From assembly GCA_026936325.1 (NCBI GenBank), contig JAPTHN010000008.1, positions 47,905,706 through 47,969,705 on the forward strand: a DNA stretch of 64,000 nt, read 5' to 3'. Of the stretch, positions 46,993 to 57,601 are shown piece after piece. A program made the translations under genes and the position numbers. Below the pieces are notes generated by a model. That model saw only the letters and a list, made by a program, of their open reading frames with translations, ran no database searches and had not been told where the DNA came from. The DNA comes from Platynereis dumerilii (Eukaryota; Annelida; Polychaeta; Phyllodocida; Nereididae). Numbering within the stretch: the stretch's first letter is position 1; each line of letters opens with the position of its first letter.

Positions 46993-47406
46993 TTAGGCAG
47001 CTTAACTACATGTACTTAATGCATTCTCAGGATGATGTGGATTGTGCTGCATCGATGGCAGTTTGGCTTCGAAAAACGACTCTGACTCGGCTTCGGATGA
47101 CCAACTGATTTAAAAAAAAAGTTTTGTGTGATTGGCCTTTAAAGCATTTCACATTGTTGTATAATGTGTTTTTGTCAATTATTTAAAAAAATTTGAGGTG
47201 TCAGGAGCTCCTACTCCATCTGCAAGTTAATGCTTTTAGCTACTCGCTGTACAGGTTATATGTGTTTACCTTGATGAAGAATCAATTTAATAGCACATGT
47301 GGAAAAGACCTGGCCTTTTAATTTTCATTTGTTTATATTGTATCACAATTGAACTGATATGAAGATGTCAAATAACCTCGCTATGTGTTATTGATATGCT
47401 TTATTA
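46993..47406. other. Non-coding stretch with acidic-tail-like reading
   Basis: At 47054-47115 one frame reads SLASKNDSDSASDDQLI before a stop, resembling an acidic C-terminal tail, but it lacks an in-frame acceptor. Not supported as an exon. Confidence 0.2.
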
Positions 47407-48850
47407 TAAATCGACCTATAGGGAGATTTATCTTGTTTTCTTTGATATTATTATTATTATTATTATTTTATTTGACTTTGAGCTAGAGCTTTGAAATTTG
47501 GTACATATATAGCCATGGGTTAGTAGATTATTTTTCCAAAAAATCTTTGACCTTGACCTTGAATTCAAGGTCACAGGTCATCTCAAAGTCAATTTTTTTA
47601 AATTTTCAAAGTGGATTATCTCTCTTAATATTAAAGTTACAGATTCAAGTCTAAGGAATCTTTATACAAACATGATTTGCTACATTTTTCATAACTGGCC
47701 ATTTTTGTGCTGTGAGGGTAAAAGGGTATTTACCCCCTTTTGACAAAAACCAGTTGCTCATGTTTTCAGAGAAAACTATAATGGTTAGAGGCTCGGTTTT
47801 TGCTGTAATTGATAGCCTGACTAAATACCCATGGTAAGTGGGGTTTTATATTTTGATCAGAGAAGGGGTTTTTCAGTTATGGCTGATTCAAAAATGGGTG
47901 TTTTGTCAAAAAAGTGAAAACATTTTTTAACTTTGGTTTGAATGGAGGGATTTTGGTGAAACTTGGTGTGTATGAAGTATTCATGAATTGGAATCTTATC
48001 ATGCAATAAAAATGATGTTTTGGGGTAATTACCCCAAAAGGGGTAAATTCCTATAACTTTTGATTGACTTGGACGATTGTCTTCAAATTTTTCAAATGTT
48101 CAGTATACTGACTTGGAGACATAGGGCAAGTACAATTTTGATGCTGTTGGGTAATTTACCCTCATAATCAAGGTCGAAGGGGGTAATTGTGTTTTCTGAA
48201 CATTTCTTGCATATCTAATGCCATATTAGGTATCAGTTGGGTCTCACCTTTTCAGTGTAGGTGTTATAAGATAGTAGTTGTTGTTTTTAGGTAATTACCC
48301 CCAAAAAGGGGTAAATAGCTATAACTTTTGATAGAATGGGACGATTTTCTCCACACTTTGCACATGTTCCGTCAGATGATTTTGAGACACAGTGCTTGTA
48401 GAATTTTGGTGTTCTGGACTATACTACCCCTGTAATCAAGGTGGAAAGGGGTAAATATGTATTCTAAGCATTTCTTGCATATTTGATAATTTATTAGGCA
48501 TCAACTGGGTCTTACCTTTTCACTGTTGGTGTTACAAGATCATACATGTAAAAGTTGTTGTTTTTTGGCATTTTGTAATTTCCCCCAAAAAGGGGTAAAT
48601 AGCTATAACTTTTGATTGAATAAGACGATTTTCTTCAAATTTGTCACATTATCAGTATGCTGACTTAGAGACATAGTGCAAGTACAATTTTGATTTTGTG
48701 TGATACTTTACCTGCATAATCAAGGTCGCAAGGGGTAAATACATATTCTGAAGCAAAAACGTTTGATTGTAGGGTTATTAATCCTCTTAATGATGGTCAA
48801 ATTTGGTCAATATTTTGCCAATAATCCCAAATTTTTTCCCAGTCGATTTA
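47407..48850. mobile_element. Repeat element with taaatcgac ends and ~275-bp internal tandem units
   Basis: taaatcgac at 47407-47415 is mirrored by gtcgattta at 48842-48850. Inside, a unit starting at ggggtaaat..ctataacttttgat recurs near 48020, 48288 and 48570 (pitch ~270-280), with a partial unit near 47705. Each unit has complementary ggtaattaccc..aaaggggtaa words. It carries a palindromic tgaccttgaattcaaggtca at 47554-47573. No coding capacity is seen. Termini are short, so the element definition is tentative while the tandem units are clear. Confidence 0.55.
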
Positions 48851-48981
48851 TTCCCTACCTTTTCAAAGGTTGACTGCTAGTTTTTCATTATTTTTTTATT
48901 TATTTAAATGAACTTTCGCAAGCATTAATTCTGTATTGGTGATTAAGCAGCACTTAGATCTGATTTTGCAAATGCAAACAC

Positions 48982-49579
48982 ATGCCTTTTACTCGCTGCG
49001 ATTGGGCATCTGATGTTAGCGAGCGTCAATTTCATTTTCAAGTGGTGGAGCAAATCAGGCCAAAGCCTTCACGAAAGATGTCAAGATGTCTGGGGGAAAA
49101 TTGCATTTTTGTATTGCATAAACACTGCTGGTTTGGCGAAAAAGGGGTGAAGCACATGCAAGGGTGCCGGAACCGGGGGGCAGGAGGGGGGTAATTGCCC
49201 CTCCTGCCCTTGGCCAGCAGGGGCAAGGGGCAAGGGTGCCCTTTTCATCTCAAAGAAAAAAAAATTTTTAGGCCTTAATTTATTGTGAATTTAGGCAAAA
49301 ATGCAAAAGTATATTAAAAATTATTATCGCCACTGCATCAAGTTTTTGTTGCGCGATTTAGATTTGCCCTTTGTCAACCGACCGCCCCTGCCGCCCTTGT
49401 TTCCTTCCGGCACCCCTGAGCACATGCCTCACCATGCAGTTTCGCCTCCAGTGACTCCGCTGTCGCATCATCTTGGATGTCAATTGATGAATCCTGAATC
49501 TCATACATGTGTAGACTATAAATCTGATGCTGAATCTGATTTATTGAATTCTGTGTTTTTTATTTTTGTGGGGATATGA
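48982..49579 (+). pseudogene. Unidentified ORF split by a hAT MITE
   Basis: The frame is open for 59 codons from 48982 up to 49158, and the same frame resumes for 50 codons to a stop (49577-49579) once the 260-bp MITE and its 8-bp duplication (49159-49426) are discounted. The 268-bp insertion is not a multiple of three, so it breaks the frame. The left part is rich in Cys and His (CDW...ERQFHFQVVEQ, CLGENC, HKHCWFG). The right part is proline-, histidine- and acid-rich. No family is recognised. It may be an exon rather than a full gene. Confidence 0.35.
49151..49426. mobile_element. hAT MITE with perfect 8-bp target duplication
   Basis: The body is 49159-49418. Ends caagggtgccggaa and ttccggcacccctg are inverted repeats of hAT type. 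agcacatg is duplicated at 49151-49158 and 49419-49426. The left interior is G-rich (caggaggggggtaat, ggcaaggggcaaggg), with complementary C-rich sequence at the right. Confidence 0.92.
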
Positions 49580-49984
49580 AAATGTTTAGCAACAATAGCA
49601 TGTGAATTTCATCCAATCTTGTGTATCAAACTGCAAGAGGTAGAAGGTGGCTCATATAATCAATTATATAAATTGGAAAAGGTCTGAAATATATCCTCTG
49701 AATTTCATTGAGAGATTTTGATTCATTGTGTTTGATTGGGCCATTCTGTGGAGTCCTATGTCTTGCATCTCTGGTTCTGAGTCCCATCTTTTGACAAACT
49801 GTGTCTATAATTACGCATAACCTAATTCAACGAAAATGTCAACCTCTAACATTTGGCATGTGAATTTCATTGAAGTGGAACAGAATAGCGTAACGTCTAA
49901 ATCTCTTGATTGAAGTTCTGATTACCTATAGATGGCCAGAAAGATCCTTGTGTGAAAAAGCATGGAAGTCCTTCAATATGTATT
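49580..49984. other. Non-coding DNA
   Basis: No feature recognised. Confidence 0.4.
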
Positions 49985-50338
49985 CCGCGGGGGGGTTACT
50001 CACTAAGAGAGGGTGTATATGGTGGCGCCGCTGGATGGTATTGGTTTTTTGGCCTTTTTGGATTAAGATGGTTTCGGTTTTTTGACAATTCTGATTAATT
50101 TGGTTCTGGTTTTTGCAACCCCAACATGTTTGGTATCGTTATAATCGGCTTGAAAAGAAGATTAAAATGGTTTAAAAACCATGAAGATTAAATTGGTTGC
50201 CAAAAATTTTATTAGAGGATTAAAATGGTTTGTGGTTTTGGTGCATTTTGCGGATTAAAATGGTTCTGGTTTTCAAAATTGCCGTGGTGCATTCGTATGC
50301 AAAAGTCCGCGAAGTAGGCCTACCCCCCCCCCCCCCCG
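49985..50338. mobile_element. MITE-like element with G-run/C-run ends and ~40-bp internal repeats
   Basis: tattccgcggggggg at the left is opposed by a long C-run and gggata at the right. Inside, gattaaaatggtt.tggtttt words recur about six times at roughly 35-45-bp intervals on one strand. Flanking TAT copies are possible but weak. Confidence 0.55.
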
Positions 50339-50428
50339 GGATATTTTCTCTTGATTTGCAATTGTTTCTGAGTGTATTTGCACCCCTGAGGAAGATTCAG
50401 TTTTAAATTTGGTTTCTTTTCATAATCT

Positions 50429-51430
50429 AAGTTTTTTTGGAGGGCATTATGGGGTATTAATCAGTTATGGCCAGAGGGCAGAAATCATTAACTTAATGCC
50501 CGAGCCACCAGACGAGGGCATTAAATGATTTCTGACCGAGGGCTATAACTGATTAATACCCCATAATGCCCGACAACAAAATGTTATTATCATTATTATC
50601 ATTATTATCATTTTTTGCTTCAAAACAAAAGTTACCTTTTCTTTTGGATCCATTAACGCCCGCTCCGTCTTCGCGTTCTCACGCCCTTGTTATTAAATAT
50701 AGAGCAAAATCGATTACATACGAATGATCTGCTCTTCCTGGAGATAATTCTAGGCTTTTAAATATTTCAATTCGGACCATTTTCGGCCGATTTAGCCCAA
50801 AAACTGACAGAAAATTTAATTTTTGATGTCAACAACATCGCCATGACGTCACTTTTGATGACGTCATGATATAAAAAAAAATACACCAGGTGGCGTTTTC
50901 GCGGGCGTTAACGGCCATTATTATCATTTTAGCGGGCATTGTCTGGCCATTAACGCCCAGTTCGCGGGCGTTAATGGCCGTTAACGCCCGCGAAAACGCC
51001 ACCTGGTGTATTTTACATGTTGTGACGTCTTCAGAAATTAAACTTTCTGTCAGTTTTTGGGCTAAAACGGCCAAAAATGGTCCGAATTGAAAAATTTAAA
51101 CGCCTAAAATTATCTCCATGAAGAGGAGAATACTATTTTGTAATCAGTTTTGCTCTAGATTCAAAAATAAGAGCGTGAGATCGCGAAAACGGAGCGGGCG
51201 TTAATGAATCCAAAAGAAATGGTAACTTTTTTCTTGGATATGGATTGTTTTCAAAAATGATAATAATGATAATAACATTTATTTGTCGGGCATTATGGGG
51301 TATTAATCAGTTATGGCCCTCGGGCAGAAATCATTTAATGCCCTCGCCTGGCGGCTCGGGCATTAAGTTAATGATTTCTGCCCTCTGGCCATAACTGATT
51401 AATACCCCATAATGCCCTCCAAAAAAACTT
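50429..51430. mobile_element. 1.0-kb palindrome built of nested palindromes
   Basis: aagtttttttggagggcatt at the left is mirrored by the complement ending at 51430. The arms meet near 50930. Each end is itself a ~130-bp palindrome (gggcattatggggtattaat ... attaataccccataatgccc at 50443-50573, and its counterpart at 51288-51418). The centre (50886-51010) is a third, with caggtggcgttttcgcgggc against gcccgcgaaaacgccacctg. Just outside, 51434-51500 repeats the central sequence again. Non-coding foldback, superfamily unknown. Confidence 0.85.
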
Positions 51431-51500
51431 TATTGACCAATTAACGCCCGCAAACTGGGCGTAAATGGCCAGACAATGCCCTCTAAAATGATAATAATGG

Positions 51501-52227
51501 GTTATGGTTGTCAAAACCAACATATTAACCTCAAATAGCTTTTGAGTTTTCGTTAATTTTGGTTTGAATATTGAAATTCTCAAGGCTTACTGGGCAATGA
51601 TGGATCCATAAGTGAACCACTTGTCAATGAAACATATTGAAGAAACAAGTTGGTGACAATTGACGTGGTGTCTGCTACTTCCTTCTCAGTTATAAATGGG
51701 ATTATGTGCATGGTCTGTGCCCCATGAAATTTAGTCAGGGATACAAAAAGGTGGTGTCTTCTGGACTCACCCCCCAATGTTAGTCGGGATGTATTAATGT
51801 TAAGTTTAAATTTCAAGGTGTAATCTAGATTTCTCAGCTTTTAGCTCCGCTGCCAATTTCCTTGATATTTTTATCCATAGCTTGAAAATCAATATCTGAT
51901 TATTTAAGTCAATTACAATTAGTGCAATTGAGACTTGTGAAGGGTCATTGTATTGCCCAATGAAGCCGAAAACCTAACCCCTCCTTCACAAATTGCAAAC
52001 ACCAATCATAATTGCAAAAACTAGTCCCAGGTGCTTTGTTGCTGATAATGCATATATATGCAACTGAGTCACAGTTCGCTACATTGAAATATCTAATGAA
52101 AAATACACACTATTTTTTTCAATACTCATTCCCAGTGACGAAAAGCTGACATCAAACTTGCTACACCACGCCCACTGAACGTGCGAGAGCTGTCCCTTCG
52201 CATCGGTCCCGATCGAAACTCTAGTTT
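51501..52227. other. Non-coding DNA
   Basis: No feature recognised between the palindrome and the right Tc1/mariner-type arm. Confidence 0.4.
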
Positions 52228-52751
52228 TTTCCTTTGTTTACTTGCACACAATGGCATCAATTATTGATATGCTGACCCTAGATCATTACATAGGGTCTGT
52301 GTACCAAGAACAGACCAGTGAAAGTCAAAATTCAAGTCTCTTGTGTCTTGGGATATTTTTTTTCAACTCTGCATCTTCAAAATGAAGAAATTGCAAAATA
52401 AAATTTACGAGGTGCAATTCAGGGCATAAAAAGCTTAATGAAATTGAGGAAAACAATTGAAATAGGTTTTGATTGCAATAAATTTCAGTTATAATAGTTT
52501 TCCAATTATTTGTTTTGCAAAAATCGGGTGATAAACCCTTTGCAAACAAAGGGGTCAAATACTTATTTCCGAAGACTATTGGGATTCTTATGCAAATATA
52601 TTACATAATGCTTCTTTCACTTAATTTTTATGCATTACCTGTCTTCTAATGTTAGACCAGATCTACCAGAGAAATTTCAGATTTTTAGAGCAAGCGCAAG
52701 TGCCCAAACCAGAAAATATGGTAGGGGGTCAAATACTTATTTTCCTCACTG
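52228..52751 (-). mobile_element. Right Tc1/mariner-type arm
   Basis: Inverted partner of 40235-40757. The inner direct repeat is at about 52549-52570 and the outer motif ends at 52751, followed by TA. Confidence 0.85.
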
Positions 52752-52763
52752 TAAATATGTATA

Positions 52764-52822
52764 GGTAGATAGATAGATCGACACTAGACAGATAGATAGA
52801 TGGATAGATAGATAGATGGATG

Positions 52823-52853
<31 letters not shown>

Positions 52854-52862
52854 GGATAGATG

Positions 52863-52928
<66 letters not shown>
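52764..52928. repeat. GATA microsatellite
   Basis: (GATA)n with gatg variants, beginning 12 bases outside the right arm of the composite element. Confidence 0.93.
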
Positions 52929-54070
52929 AAGACGGCCTAAGTTTTTGAGAAAATTTTTATTGAAGGAGGGATAAAGGCCTAGATTTTAGGTATTACTTCT
53001 CTGTACAGGGTGTGAAATGTTGGAATTAATTTATGTAAACAGCAAATGTGATACCCTCATAGATAATACAGAATGAAACAATCCTCTTAGAATCCCCAGA
53101 CACTCTGTGTGTTTTGTTGTCTTGAATATTTCACTTGCAAAATTGGTCTGGAAGCCATGTTCCTGAATAAATAACAACAAATACAAAATGAGAAAGAAAA
53201 TGTATTGAAGCAAATTTGATTATCCAGCACAAGTTTTCAGCAGATTACATACCAAAATTAATATTCAGTTTTAAAAGTACTGATGTGTGTTTCAACGATT
53301 TCAACAATTTTAAGTGATTTATGTTAAATTTGACAAAAGTCCACAAAATCAAAATAATATTGTGTGTGATATTTCACCCATCTTCGACCAGATCTATTGA
53401 ATGAAATCTATCATTTTGTTGCCACATTTTATGTCTGACTAGCAAAATCTTCATGCCTTTCTAAAAAAAACAACAATTGAACACAAATTCTTAGATTCTG
53501 GAATTTCGTTATTGGTTTTTAGGACATATTTTATGATTTTCTGTCACTGAATTAGAATTGCTCATTAGCATTATAATGGATCACTCTCATAATTGGCATT
53601 TTACAAGCAATTTGGGTTCACACACTCCATGATTGATTGTTCTAGCAGCTCTGAGCTTAAAAACCATTACCAAAATTAGCACCTCTGTTGAATATTGGAG
53701 CCAATGGATAAAATTTACTCTAGTGTTGCTGTTCGGGTGAAAGGACAATTGTTTAGATTATTAATTTATCTATGATTAATAATCAATATAGCCTATTTAG
53801 GTGCTACAGTCTGTATGGAGGTGTAAAACACCCATAAACATTGTAAATTCTTTCAAAATTTCCTTGGTGATAATTATTTCTCATTAATTTTCTTGTCAAT
53901 GATTTTTTAAGTTTCCCATTTTGGAAATGATTTTCTCTTAATCTCTTTTCCTGTAATACCATTTTTATTAATCCATAATTATCCATTATTTGGTGGTATA
54001 TTAGTTTTAATCTATTTTCTTGGTGTTGATGTTTATTTTAATCTGTTTTCTTGGTAATGATAATAATTTT
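52929..54070. other. AT-rich non-coding DNA
   Basis: No feature recognised. Open frames at 53031-53213 and 53804-53986 have no family resemblance. Confidence 0.45.
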
Positions 54071-54390
54071 TATCTTATTTCATGTTACTTATGTTCTTTT
54101 AATCTAATTTCATGTTACTAATGTTCTTTTTCATCTAATTTCATGTTACTAATGTTCTTTTAATCTAATTTCATGTTACTGATGTTCTTTGTAATCTAAT
54201 TTCATGTTACTAATGTTCTTTTTAATCTAATTTCATGTTACTGATGTTCTTTGTAATCTTATTTCATGTTACTAATGTTCTTTTTAATTTAATTTCATGT
54301 TACTAATGTTCTTTTTAATCTAATTTCATGTTACTAATGTTCTTTTTAATGTAATTTCATGTTATTAATGTTCTTTTTAATCTATTTTCA
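54071..54390 (+). repeat. ~31-bp minisatellite, ten units, intron-3'-end-like
   Basis: The unit is aatctaatttcatgttacta followed by atgttcttttt, repeated about ten times. Each unit contains branchpoint-like ctaat/actaa and a pyrimidine run. The last unit ends ctattttcaggtaagtaa, which looks like an acceptor immediately followed by a donor. Confidence 0.93.
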
Positions 54391-54946
54391 GGTAAGTAAC
54401 TCCATCCAACTTTGAAGTTTCTGGAATGTGTGCTAATGTAGAAGATAAGGGGTAAGATAACATTTCTGTAATTTCTGTCATTCGGCAGAGAGACAGATCC
54501 GGATGCAATATGTGACTGTTTATAGGTCATTTCGAAGGTTTTATGTTGATTTGGAGGGAAGAGGTATTGTGTTTAATTCGTCAGTCGGTCTGTCTATACA
54601 GTCAATAGGTCAGGCCAACGGATTTAAAATTAGTTTGTTGTGGTGTCATCATACATATATTGACATCAGATTCTGATGAGGGTACAGTGTCAACAGCATG
54701 GTTGTCAGTCAGTCAGTTATGTCTGTTATGTATGTCTGACAGCTGGTCAGCCATAGTGACATGTGAGATTGATTTTGAAGTCTGTTTATAAATCAATAAA
54801 TATTATACAATATTGGAATTGTAAAAAGACAGGTCATAGGAGTCCTTACTATGATAATCTACTATTTTGTTGGATGCAGACCAGTGAAATGAACCCCCTC
54901 CCCTTTCCAAATATTGCTCTGTGATATCAATTCATGCACAATTCAA
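54391..54946. other. Non-coding DNA
   Basis: A cagtcagtcagt patch occurs near 54706. No gene recognised. Confidence 0.4.
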
Positions 54947-55150
54947 AGCCTGGGGAGTAATTTCCTGTGTCTGAGACATGCCAATCAAAAAGAGAATACG
55001 CAGCAAAAGTCACAAACATGTACATGTAGTTATAAGAGAGAGTGGTTTGACTTTGATAGTCTGTCAGTCTTTCTATGGCTTCTGCTTGTATGGGAAACCC
55101 TTTCCATGTCTCATGCAATGCTTGTGAGAGCTGCAGCCATGTTCCCAATA
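54947..55150 (-). repeat. Dispersed repeat family R4, copy 2
   Basis: Inverted copy of 22985-23230, with the same open peptide on the minus strand (KGFPIQAEAIERLTDY). Confidence 0.65.
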
Positions 55151-55434
55151 CACTAGTATGTGAAGCTGGGAAGTGGACATAACAGATACGTAGGTGAGGA
55201 ACGAAGAGGTGCGTTTTAAGACAGACAGATGAATTGATAGATGCATAGGTTAATATAGATGCACACAGAAGATAGCAAGAAACATGTATCTTCCATTCTG
55301 CCTTTTGAAAAAAATTTACATTTTGATGACATTTTTGACAAATTTCTTTTCTGACTCAAAATAAATCTAACTGCTGCACTAAAGACTCTATATAACTTAA
55401 TTGTAAGTGCGTACGAAGAAACATTTTACACTCC

Positions 55435-55610
55435 AGGTACAGCCTCCAAGCTGTCTGTCAGCAGTCAGTTTATAACAAATCTGAGACAAATCTGTGGCAC
55501 AAGATATAATTTGCTGTTGTGACTTGACTACAAGAAAAGGATTGCCATGAATCTTTCCAGTATAGCTGATGAATTGAGTATCATGTACATGATAGTTTAA
55601 TCCAATAACT
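55435..55610 (-). repeat. Dispersed repeat family R5, copy 2
   Basis: Inverted copy of 31795-31955. R4 and R5 are within 300 bp of each other here but ~8.6 kb apart in their other location. Confidence 0.65.
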
Positions 55611-55633
55611 GCAATCAGAGGTTTAAATTGACA

Positions 55634-55652
55634 TATGTATATATATATATAT
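55634..55652. repeat. TA dinucleotide run
   Basis: tatgtatatatatatatat. Confidence 0.85.
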
Positions 55653-56160
55653 TTAGATATGCTCATCTATTGGTGTGGCAAACAGTCAAAGCAAATAACC
55701 TGTTGATGGCGATGATTGCCAAACTGTACCTTGAATCGCATTGTAAGGTATACATGTGTGGTTTTAAAAGTCTGCACCACAGTGCATGCCAAATTGTGAG
55801 CAACATGCACCGTTTCCATGTCTGTTGCAGACTTTCATTAGCAAAGCACATGCAGCCCTCAGTGACATTAGAGTTGACATGACCCCACTTTACTCGACTG
55901 AGAATTATCCTGGCCACGGCTATCATGCATTTCCAGGACTCTGGGGAGAAAGTCATGCATTTACAGGAAACACGTACCTTTACAGGAAGCTGCTATCATG
56001 CAACTGATCCGCAGGGTATGGTTGGTTGGGGTGGTGTAGTGGTGATTAACAAATTACTGTTTAAAGGATATTTTCATTATATCTATAGTTTTTATCCTAT
56101 GATCACTTGGTTTTCAATATGTCGGTTTGATCATCTTCTAATTATATTTCATTGAATGTC
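55653..56160. other. Stretch with a weak exon-like segment
   Basis: At 55826 ccatgtctgttgcag could serve as an acceptor before an open frame (…SKAHAALSDIRVDMTPLYS…) that stays open to 56007. No family resemblance and no clear donor were found. Probably chance. Confidence 0.2.
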
Positions 56161-56162
56161 TA

Positions 56163-56474
56163 GATAGATAGATATACATTTATGATATGATAAGTGCAAC
56201 CCTGATTAATGAGATGGGAGAGAGAGCCCAAGTCCTCAACTTGTTACACATTTACACCATATGAGGGATCTTTTACTTGCCCAGCATAGACACTAACACA
56301 AGGGGACACCAATTTAACATCTCATCGAAGGACATCCAGCTGGGATTTTGCTCATGAAGGTCCACTGAAATTTTCAGGTTGCCCAACCTGGGTTGCCCAA
56401 CCTGGGTTCGAATCCATATAGGCAAAGACCTTCAGGGGAGCAGGTGGGAACCTTAACCACTCTGCCACACAGCT
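56163..56474 (-). mobile_element. SINE S1, copy 4
   Basis: Short (GATA)n at 56163-56174, then the body (atgataagtgcaaccctgat, acatttacaccatatgaggg, cagctgggattttgctcatg). The head complement is gggttcgaatcc plus aaccttaaccactctgccac. A 15-bp word (ttgcccaacctggg) is duplicated next to the B box. Truncated in the middle of the 3' body relative to copy 5. Confidence 0.9.
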
Positions 56475-56500
56475 ATCTATCTATCTATCTATCTATCTAT
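56473..56500. repeat. Short CTAT array at the SINE head side
   Basis: (CTAT)n immediately beyond the tRNA-like end of SINE copy 4, suggesting that the SINE inserted into or beside an existing repeat. Confidence 0.85.
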
Positions 56501-57504
56501 TTATATTTCACTCCACTTTGATCCTCTATATTCTATACATCCCTCCATCTGCCTCCCAGCTATCTATGTTGACTGTTGTGTTGTGTGTTGTACCCTTTGA
56601 TTTACCTACAGCAGTGTGCAATCACCAGTGTGCAATCACCCTACAGCAGTGCTTCAAGCAAGATGCTTCAGCTTGCAACAGTGTAGCATGAGCAGAGCTG
56701 AGGGGGGTCCCATTGTATTCTGCTGCAGCATGGCACAAGCATTGGCACAAGCACAAGCATTGGAACTGCATGCAACAACATGTCACATTCCATCACTTCC
56801 CCAAAGCAATTAGGCCAGGGCAACTGCTGCCTCTTATCCTCTCTCCTGTCAAAAGGGATTAGGTGAAAAAAGGGGTGACAGTGGGGAGAAGGGGGGTGGG
56901 TGGAGCAGGGGGATTGGGGGTATATAGGAGAGGAGGCACAAGGGTATAGGAAGTCACCTAACAACCCCTTGACATCATAGTGACACTGCAGTGACACTGC
57001 AGTGACATGTCCATGACTTGGCCATGACACCTGGGGTATGGTGTGAAATTAGGCCAATATGGATCACACCACACTACAGTGTCACTACATGTTGGAGCAT
57101 TTGACGGGGAGATAGATGTTGACGGTGGAAATTAGGTCACTTAGATGTTCGCTTTGTACGAATTGGTCAGTGCGGTGAATCCAAAAGCGACTGTGACAAA
57201 CGACAGCAACTGTCGTATCAGATAATGCGAGTCATACTACTCATGTCCGGCTTATTTCTTGTGGGCCGATGTACAGGCCAGGGTACTGTTAGTCAAGATT
57301 TACTTTGATACATACCCAATTTCTTGGCTGTACAAACAGTTACATGCATGTGGGTGAAAATCTTTCATAATCTTATAAGCGACTTTCTCCATAATATGTA
57401 ACTCTGCGTATGTGGCTAAGAAAATTTTCAGCCGTTCGTTTCAGATTTACCTAAAATATCCGCCTTTGTGACGCGATAGGTTTTAGGTTTTAATTCATCG
57501 GTTG
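56501..57504. other. Non-coding DNA
   Basis: Small direct repeats agtgacactgc (56984-57006) and agtgtgcaatcacc (56612-56640). A G-rich patch lies at 56875-56945. A 120-codon frame crosses them without family resemblance. Confidence 0.45.
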
Positions 57505-57601
57505 AGAGTTCATGCTCCCACAACCAGTTTGGTTGGGGATGTTTAGTATTGACCCAATGGCGAAACATCGCCCATTACACTTACTAACAAGCAGCACCGT
57601 A
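57505..57601 (+). repeat. Dispersed repeat R3, partial copy
   Basis: agtttggttggggatgttta and the following ~50 bases match part of 22655-22925. Confidence 0.6.

Larger units (their letters stand above)
40235..52751. mobile_element. Possible 12.5-kb composite Tc1/mariner-type element
   Basis: Two ~520-bp inverted arms (estimated ~94% identical) lie at 40235-40757 and 52228-52751. TA flanks both outer ends (40233-40234 and 52752-52753). Each arm begins cagtgaggaaaataagtatt and has an inner copy of the aaataagtatttgacccc motif ~185 bp in, an IR/DR layout. The arms lose similarity at homologous internal points, which favours one bounded unit over two unrelated half-copies. The alternative is two truncated elements or a later inversion. 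No intact transposase is seen. Confidence 0.55.

Noticed and set aside
40235-52751. Polinton/Maverick interpretation of the 12.5-kb inverted-repeat unit
   Set aside because: No polymerase, integrase, capsid or ATPase-like frames are seen. The termini and TA flanks fit Tc1/mariner-type ends instead.
55786-56007. Exon following the gtctgttgcag acceptor
   Set aside because: No donor, no family resemblance, and open frames exist on both strands in the same place.
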